NCBI GenBank assembly: GCA_049582065.1
Contig: JBAUTF010000326.1
Location: forward strand, 1 to 9,723
Reading direction: 5' to 3'
Length of the DNA stretch: 9,723 bases
DNA from: DATKSS01 sp049582065
GTDB taxonomy: Bacteria > Chloroflexota > Dormibacteria > Dormibacterales > Dormibacteraceae
Both the position numbers and the translations under genes were made by a program. The notes under the pieces are model-generated. The model did no database searches, was not told where the DNA came from, and saw only the letters and a list, made by a program, of their open reading frames with translations. Shown here piece after piece: positions 5,560 to 9,723 of the stretch (its first letter is position 1; every line of letters starts with the position of its first letter).

Positions 5560-7719
5560 CTATTCGCACTGTCTCGCGCTCAATCCTGGTCTGCTCGCAG
5601 GTTGCGCCTCGAGCCGTGCCGGGACGACCAGCGCGTCCACGGCGATGCAGCCCTCGGGTCCGGCAATCAGCGGGTTGATGTCGATCGCCTCCAGAACATC
5701 GCCGAGCTCCGCGGCCAGCAATGACAGCGCCGACAACGCGGTTGCCACCGCCAGTCGATCAACCGGGCGCCGGCCACGTGCGCCGGCGAGCAGAGGACCG
5801 ATGCGCAAACGGTCGATCAATGCGCGGGCGCGGTCGACGCTGATCGGCGGTATGGCCACGCGGCGGTCATCGAACGCCTCCACCAGCAGGCCGCCCGCGG
5901 CGACCACCACGAGCGGGCCGAATTGCTCGTCGACAGTGATGCCCATGTGGACCTCGACGGCGTCCGGGGTAGGCCTGATCATCGCTGCCACCGTCATCCG
6001 CGGACCGAGGCGTGACGCGATGTCCTCATACGCCTGACGCAGCGCGGCTTCGTCGGCGAGATCCAGGCGAACGCCGTCACGTTCAGTCTTGTGCGCTATG
6101 CCCGGTGTCGCGGTCTTCAAGGCGACCGGCCAGCCGATCCTGGCCGCAGCGTCGACCGCGCTCGCGGGATCATCGACCTCGACGCACTGCACCGTTGGAA
6201 TCCCGTATGCCGCGAGCAGGTGCATGGCGTCGGCCTCGCCGACCAGTCCGCTGCTGACACGAGCCCGCCAACGCTCGGCACGAGCTGCGTCCGCGTCAGG
6301 CGGCGCTGGCTCGCTGACGCGACGGAGTCTGAAGTCACGAAGCGCAAGCAGGTGGCCGACGGCTCGAACCCCCGTCTCCGTTCCCTCGAGGACGGGGATG
6401 CCGGCCTCGCGCAGCACGCGTGCCTTGCCGGGGTCGATTGCGCTTCGGAGGTTGCACAGCATCGCGAACGGCTTCGTCGTCGTCGCCGCGGTCTGCAGCG
6501 CGATCGCGGGGTACTCGTCATCGCGTTCGTCTGCAACGAGGTCCACCGCGAACGCCACGGCCGCTGTGTCCGGGTCATCGTGCAGCGCGTGCAAACAGCG
6601 CGTGAACGTTGCCTGCGCGGTCCCCGACGTATCCCAGGCGTCGAGCGGATTCACCGGCGGCAAGCCCGGACCGAGCGCTTCCATAAGGTGCGATCTCGTG
6701 GTGTCGCTGATCCTCGCCAGCGGCACGTGACACGCTGTCGCGACGTCGATGAGATGAGTGCGCTCGCCCCCGGAGTCGTGGAGTGTCGCCAGGCCCCCTG
6801 CCGCCGCGACCCGCCCCGCGCACAGGAGTTCAACCGTGTCGGCGAGCTCGTCGAGACCGCCAACCCGCAGCACACCCGCGTGTTCGAACAGCGCCTCGTA
6901 CGCTGCGTCGTCACCCGCGATCGCACCCGAGTGCGCCGTCACCATGCGCCGCGCAAACTCGCTGTGCCCGACCTTGAGCGCAACGACCGGGACATCGCGC
7001 GCCGAGGCGAGCTCGAGGGCCGCGCGGAAGCGGTTGGGAGCGCGGATCGTCTCCATGAACATCGCCACCACCCGTGTGCTCTCGAGCGTCAGCGAGTACT
7101 CGAGGTACTCGGCCATGGTCGTGACCAGCTCGTCCCCACCGGAGACCGCGAGGTTGAACCGGATGCCGCGGCGGTTGCGGAGCAGCGCCGAGAACGAAGA
7201 TCCCGACTGCGTCAGAAAGGTCACCGGGCCGGGATTCAGATTTGAATCCTGGCTGTACCCGGTGGCTCGCAGGCGTCGCTCGAGGTTGATGAATCCCATG
7301 CCGTTGCCGCCGCACACGGCCATGCCGAACTCGGCCGCGATGGCGCGAACGCGCTCGGGCAGCGGCGTTCCCTCGTCAGCTTCGGACGCGTGCGCGCTCG
7401 CGCAGATCACCGCCGAGCGCGCGCCGGCTTCACCGGCCGTACGCAGAGTCTCCGCGAGAATCCCGTTGCCCACGCCGAGGATCGCGAGGTCGACGGGTTC
7501 GGGCAGGTCGCGGAGCGACGAAGCGCAGGGCAGCCCATCGATCTCCGTGTAGCGCGGGTTGACGAGGTAGATCGTCCCGTCGAAGCCACCGACACGCATC
7601 TGGCGCAGCAGCTCGGCGCCGAACGAACCCGGCTGCGCACTCGCGCCGACGATGGCGACGGTGCCAGCTTCGAGCATCGCCCGCAGCGCCGGTGCCACGG
7701 CGCTGTGCTCGGCGGTCAC
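5560..7719 (-). CDS. Acyl-CoA synthetase, NDP-forming type (CoA-binding + ATP-grasp)
   Basis: This 719-aa fusion has the alpha and beta parts of an ADP/NDP-forming acyl-CoA synthetase, converting a carboxylate, CoA and a nucleoside triphosphate to acyl-CoA (reversible in the family). An N-terminal CoA-binding Rossmann domain (VAIVGAS, 21-27) is followed by two succinyl-CoA-ligase-like flavodoxin domains. TAHSGAIAGDD (261-271) places His263 where the family carries its phospho-accepting His (usually SHTG). A linker (about 470-490) leads to an ATP-grasp domain (about 490-700) with HKTERDGV (543-550), DEQFGP (597-602) and the closing IDINPL (679-684). There is no GNAT domain, so it is not a Pat/PatZ acetyltransferase. 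I chose GTG 7719 because it overlaps the dehydrogenase TGA as GTGA and starts near the family's usual N terminus; ATG 7797 would add 26 Arg/Pro-rich residues overlapping the neighbour. The acid substrate is unknown. Confidence 0.9.
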   Translation of the reverse strand: MTAEHSAVAPALRAMLEAGTVAIVGASAQPGSFGAELLRQMRVGGFDGTIYLVNPRYTEIDGLPCASSLRDLPEPVDLAILGVGNGILAETLRTAGEAGARSAVICASAHASEADEGTPLPERVRAIAAEFGMAVCGGNGMGFINLERRLRATGYSQDSNLNPGPVTFLTQSGSSFSALLRNRRGIRFNLAVSGGDELVTTMAEYLEYSLTLESTRVVAMFMETIRAPNRFRAALELASARDVPVVALKVGHSEFARRMVTAHSGAIAGDDAAYEALFEHAGVLRVGGLDELADTVELLCAGRVAAAGGLATLHDSGGERTHLIDVATACHVPLARISDTTRSHLMEALGPGLPPVNPLDAWDTSGTAQATFTRCLHALHDDPDTAAVAFAVDLVADERDDEYPAIALQTAATTTKPFAMLCNLRSAIDPGKARVLREAGIPVLEGTETGVRAVGHLLALRDFRLRRVSEPAPPDADAARAERWRARVSSGLVGEADAMHLLAAYGIPTVQCVEVDDPASAVDAAARIGWPVALKTATPGIAHKTERDGVRLDLADEAALRQAYEDIASRLGPRMTVAAMIRPTPDAVEVHMGITVDEQFGPLVVVAAGGLLVEAFDDRRVAIPPISVDRARALIDRLRIGPLLAGARGRRPVDRLAVATALSALSLLAAELGDVLEAIDINPLIAGPEGCIAVDALVVPARLEAQPASRPGLSARQCE

Positions 7720-9344
7720 CGCGTACGGCGCGACCAGCGAGCGTTCTTCCGGTCGTGCAGGATGGCGCGCGCAGCCTGACGGCCTGGGATGCCGCACACA
7801 CCGCCACCGCCGTGGGTCGCGGAACTGGCCTGGTACAGGCCGCGAATCGGCGTGCGGTAGTCCGCATATCCGGGTGCCGGACGCATGTGGAAGAGCTGCT
7901 CGGCGGAAAGCTCACCATGGAAGATGTTGCCGCCGATGAGCCCGTACTCCTGCTCCATCTGGTACGGACCGATGACATCGCGGTGCAGGATCGCGCCCTT
8001 GATGTTCGGCGCGAACTCCGCGTAGCAGTCGATCATCCGGTCCGCGTATGCCTCGAGCTCCTCGGTGTGCGGTGACTCCGACCACTCATGCGGCACCCAT
8101 TGCGTGAACAGCGACATGATGTGCGTTCCATCGGGACACAGAGTCTTGTCGAACGTCGTTGGGATGACGCTGTCGGAGAAAGGCCGCGTTGCCGGCCGCC
8201 CCTGCCGTGCCTCCTGAAACGCGTCTTCGATCCATTCGATCGACGGCGCCATCTCGACCGACCCGGTGTGATGCTCCTGCTGGTTGCTCCCCGGGTCGGC
8301 GGTGAAGTTCGGCAGCTCGGCGAGCGCGAGGTTGATCTTCACCACGCCGCTGCGCGAACGCCACTTCCGGATGTCCGCAACGAAGTCCGACGGCAGCTCG
8401 CCGGCGTCGATCTGGTTGAGGAAGAGCGTCTGCGGATGCGTCGCGCTGACCACGATCGGAGCCTGCACTTCCTCGCCGCCGGAGAGCACAGCACCGGTGA
8501 CGCGTCCGCGCTTGATCAGCAGTTTCTGCACGCGCGCATCGGTGCGGACGGTCGCACCAGCTTCGACCGCGCTGGCGCGGATCTGGTCCGCTACCGCGCC
8601 CATGCCGCCCTCCGGGTATCCCCAGCTTCCCAACTTTCCGTCGCCCACATCGCCGATCGAGTGGTGCGCCATGACATACGCCGTGCCCGGTTCGCACGGT
8701 CCGGCCCACGTCCCGATGACGCCGTTGATCGCCATCGCCGCCTTCACCTGTGGCGACTCGAACCAGTCGTCGAGCAGATCCGCGATGCTCATCGTCATCA
8801 GACGAGTCACGTCGCCGACGGTGCGCACCGAGAGGCCGCGATGCTTCCACGCGAGCCGCAGCAGCTGGCGCACGTCGCGCGGTCGCCGCGAGCCGATATT
8901 CGGCGGCACTTCCATGAGCATCGGACCGAGCACATCCGCGAGCCCTTCCATCCAAGCGTCCCACTTCGGCATCGCGTCCGCATCCGCCTTGGAGAATTTC
9001 GCAATCTCATCGTGATTGCGCCGCGCGTCATCCGCGAAGATCTTGATAGAGCGTCCGTCCGGGAACGCCTGGTAGTACGGGCCCATCGGATACACCTTGT
9101 ACCCGTGGCGCTCGAGGTTGAGGTCTTTGATGATCGATGACGGCATGAGACTCGCGACGTACGAGAGCCTCGTTACCTTGAACTCGGGCGCGTCCGGCCA
9201 TGGGCTCTCCGTGGTGGCGGCGCCACCGGTCTTGTGCCGCGCCTCGAGCACCACGGTCTTCAACCCGCTCTGGGCGAGGTACGCGGCCGCCACCAGGCCG
9301 TTGTGGCCGCCGCCGACGATCAGTGCGTCGAATTGTTCAGGCAT
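7716..9344 (-). CDS. FAD-dependent oxidoreductase, phytoene desaturase/PYROXD2-like (COG1233-type)
   Basis: This is a 542-aa flavoprotein oxidoreductase. The N terminus is an FAD-binding Rossmann motif, VGGGHNG (10-16), with the ribose-binding acid Glu34 in VVLEAR, then GGAATTE (40-46) as in phytoene-dehydrogenase-related proteins. The C terminus has the second FAD signature: a TPIRGLY strand (498-504) and THGGGGVCGIPGRQAA (510-525). Length and the middle region resemble the PYROXD2-like branch rather than true carotenoid desaturases, and no phytoene synthase or other carotenoid gene is near. I therefore infer dehydrogenation of some lipid, terpenoid or acid. ATG 9344 has AGGGG 6 nt upstream. 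The TGA overlaps the GTG of the acyl-CoA synthetase, so the two steps are probably coupled, and a TetR gene diverges upstream. Confidence 0.92.
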   Translation of the reverse strand: MPEQFDALIVGGGHNGLVAAAYLAQSGLKTVVLEARHKTGGAATTESPWPDAPEFKVTRLSYVASLMPSSIIKDLNLERHGYKVYPMGPYYQAFPDGRSIKIFADDARRNHDEIAKFSKADADAMPKWDAWMEGLADVLGPMLMEVPPNIGSRRPRDVRQLLRLAWKHRGLSVRTVGDVTRLMTMSIADLLDDWFESPQVKAAMAINGVIGTWAGPCEPGTAYVMAHHSIGDVGDGKLGSWGYPEGGMGAVADQIRASAVEAGATVRTDARVQKLLIKRGRVTGAVLSGGEEVQAPIVVSATHPQTLFLNQIDAGELPSDFVADIRKWRSRSGVVKINLALAELPNFTADPGSNQQEHHTGSVEMAPSIEWIEDAFQEARQGRPATRPFSDSVIPTTFDKTLCPDGTHIMSLFTQWVPHEWSESPHTEELEAYADRMIDCYAEFAPNIKGAILHRDVIGPYQMEQEYGLIGGNIFHGELSAEQLFHMRPAPGYADYRTPIRGLYQASSATHGGGGVCGIPGRQAARAILHDRKNARWSRRTR

Positions 9345-9359
9345 CGCCGGCCCCTATTG

Positions 9360-9373
9360 ACTGAGCATTCAGT
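9360..9373. promoter_or_regulatory. Candidate TetR operator between divergent genes
   Basis: ACTGA-gcat-TCAGT is a 14-nt dyad with 5-bp arms. It lies 15 nt upstream of the dehydrogenase ATG, just downstream of the predicted start site of the minus-strand promoter. It sits between a TetR-family gene and its divergent neighbour, the usual place for an autoregulatory TetR site. The site is short and could be chance. Confidence 0.4.
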
Positions 9374-9382
9374 AGAAGTCGC

Positions 9383-9412
9383 AGTGTAGAATGCTGCAGG
9401 TAGCTTCCGCAA
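9383..9412 (-). promoter_or_regulatory. Possible promoter of the dehydrogenase/acyl-CoA synthetase unit
   Basis: On the minus strand, TTGCGG (9412-9407) and TACACT (9388-9383) are spaced by 18 nt, matching the -35 (3/6) and -10 (4/6) consensus only loosely. Transcription would start near 9376, so the ACTGA dyad would lie immediately downstream and could block elongation or open-complex formation. Confidence 0.3.
9387..9392 (+). promoter_or_regulatory. -10-like hexamer for the TetR gene
   Basis: TAGAAT matches the -10 consensus at 5 of 6 positions and lies 60 nt upstream of the regulator start. It overlaps the minus-strand -10 by two bases, so the two promoters would exclude one another. A TTGACT lies at 9357-9362, but the 24-nt spacing is too long for a normal -35, so this is a weak prediction. 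Confidence 0.25.
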
Positions 9413-9452
9413 GCCAGGCGGGCGAAGGCCGCTACTTTCGTGGAGGATGGAG

Positions 9453-9723
9453 TTGACCAGGTCGTCGCAGGCGGCGATCGATCGCCGGGAGGAGATTCTC
9501 CGCTCCGCGGTGCAGGTCATCAGCAGCCGCGGTCATGCCGACACGCGCCTGTCGCACGTGGCCGAGCGTGCCGGCGTCAGCCAGGCGCTCGTCGTGTACT
9601 ACTTCGGGTCACGAGAAAGCCTGCTCGCGCAAGCGTTGGCGTACTCGGACGCTCGTTTCTACGATCGCGCGGCCGCTGAACTCGCGAAATCCTCGACCGC
9701 GGCGCGAAAGCTGGTGCGTCTCC
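9453..9723 (+). CDS. TetR/AcrR-family transcriptional regulator (3' end cut by window)
   Basis: This is the N-terminal DNA-binding part of a TetR repressor. The translation shows REEILRSAVQVISSRGHADT, then RLSHVAERAGVSQALVVYYF and GSRESLLAQAL. This is the classic TetR helix-turn-helix with the AxxAGVSxxxxYYxF recognition region and the following helix; the ligand-binding domain lies beyond the window. Two starts are possible. ATG 9447 directly abuts the only good Shine-Dalgarno (GGAGG, 9442-9446), leaving no spacer. TTG 9453 in the same frame has an ideal 6-nt spacing, so I place the start there with moderate confidence. The gene diverges from the dehydrogenase/acyl-CoA synthetase unit across about 100 nt, so it probably represses that unit and itself, released by an acyl-CoA or related ligand (inference). 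Confidence 0.9.
   Translation, partial: MTRSSQAAIDRREEILRSAVQVISSRGHADTRLSHVAERAGVSQALVVYYFGSRESLLAQALAYSDARFYDRAAAELAKSSTAARKLVRL

Noticed and set aside
6091..7245. 384-codon plus-strand open frame opposite the acyl-CoA synthetase
   Set aside because: Arg/His-rich translation without domains; the minus frame carries all catalytic motifs of the synthetase.
7720..7797. ATG start at 7797 for the acyl-CoA synthetase
   Set aside because: It would overlap the dehydrogenase by 82 nt with a non-conserved Arg/Pro-rich leader; the GTGA overlap at 7716-7719 is more natural.
8088..9140. 350-codon plus-strand open frame opposite the FAD oxidoreductase
   Set aside because: Arg-rich and motif-free; a shadow of the FAD protein.
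9357..9362. TTGACT as -35 box of the TetR promoter
   Set aside because: It is 24 nt from the TAGAAT hexamer, too far for a standard sigma-70-type promoter.
9472..9487. 16-nt perfect palindrome CGGCGATCGATCGCCG
   Set aside because: It lies within the early TetR codons (AAIDRR) and is explained by coding of GC-rich codons; a regulatory role is possible but unsupported.
9440..9679. GTG-initiated frame overlapping the TetR start
   Set aside because: It reads the TetR gene in the wrong frame and gives a Gly/Arg-rich product with no helix-turn-helix.

Overview
The window is about 9.7 kb of high-GC DNA. It has tight gene packing, Shine-Dalgarno leaders, GTG/TTG start candidates and 4- and 11-nt gene overlaps. 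A secreted PKD-repeat protein, a PYROXD2-like FAD dehydrogenase, an NDP-forming acyl-CoA synthetase and MacB/ABC-2 exporters together suggest a soil-type actinobacterium, possibly Thermoleophilia/Solirubrobacterales. That placement is inference from gene content; there is no rRNA or other phylogenetic marker here. I see no tRNA, rRNA, CRISPR array, insertion sequence or phage gene.

Layout, right to left, because seven of eight genes lie on the minus strand. At the right edge a TetR-family regulator (plus strand, cut by the window end) diverges from a two-gene unit. That unit is an FAD-dependent phytoene-desaturase-like/PYROXD2-like oxidoreductase (7716-9344) followed, with a GTGA stop/start overlap, by a CoA-binding plus ATP-grasp acyl-CoA synthetase (5560-7719). 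The 100-nt divergent gap holds a dyad, ACTGA-gcat-TCAGT, next to facing promoter-like hexamers. A TetR-controlled oxidation and CoA-activation pathway is the simplest reading.

Next is a monocistronic-looking secreted protein (3867-5453) with a signal peptide, an uncharacterised Cys-rich N-terminal domain carrying an HEQNE...EIGDQC signature, and two C-terminal PKD-like domains. It is bounded on both sides by gaps rich in inverted repeats.

The left third encodes two ABC exporters in series. The first is an ABC-2 pair (ATPase 2778-3686, permease 1982-2788, overlapping by 11 nt). The second is a MacB/FtsX-type pair (permease 658-1851, ATPase 1-647, cut by the window start). Same strand and short gaps suggest one expression unit or two adjacent ones, likely for efflux or envelope export. 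No HlyD-type adaptor is present in the window.

Nothing here is clearly a new system. The items most worth a second look are the secreted HExxE-type PKD protein beside two exporters, the dehydrogenase/acyl-CoA synthetase pair with its probable TetR operator, and the two consecutive palindromes at 3747-3786.
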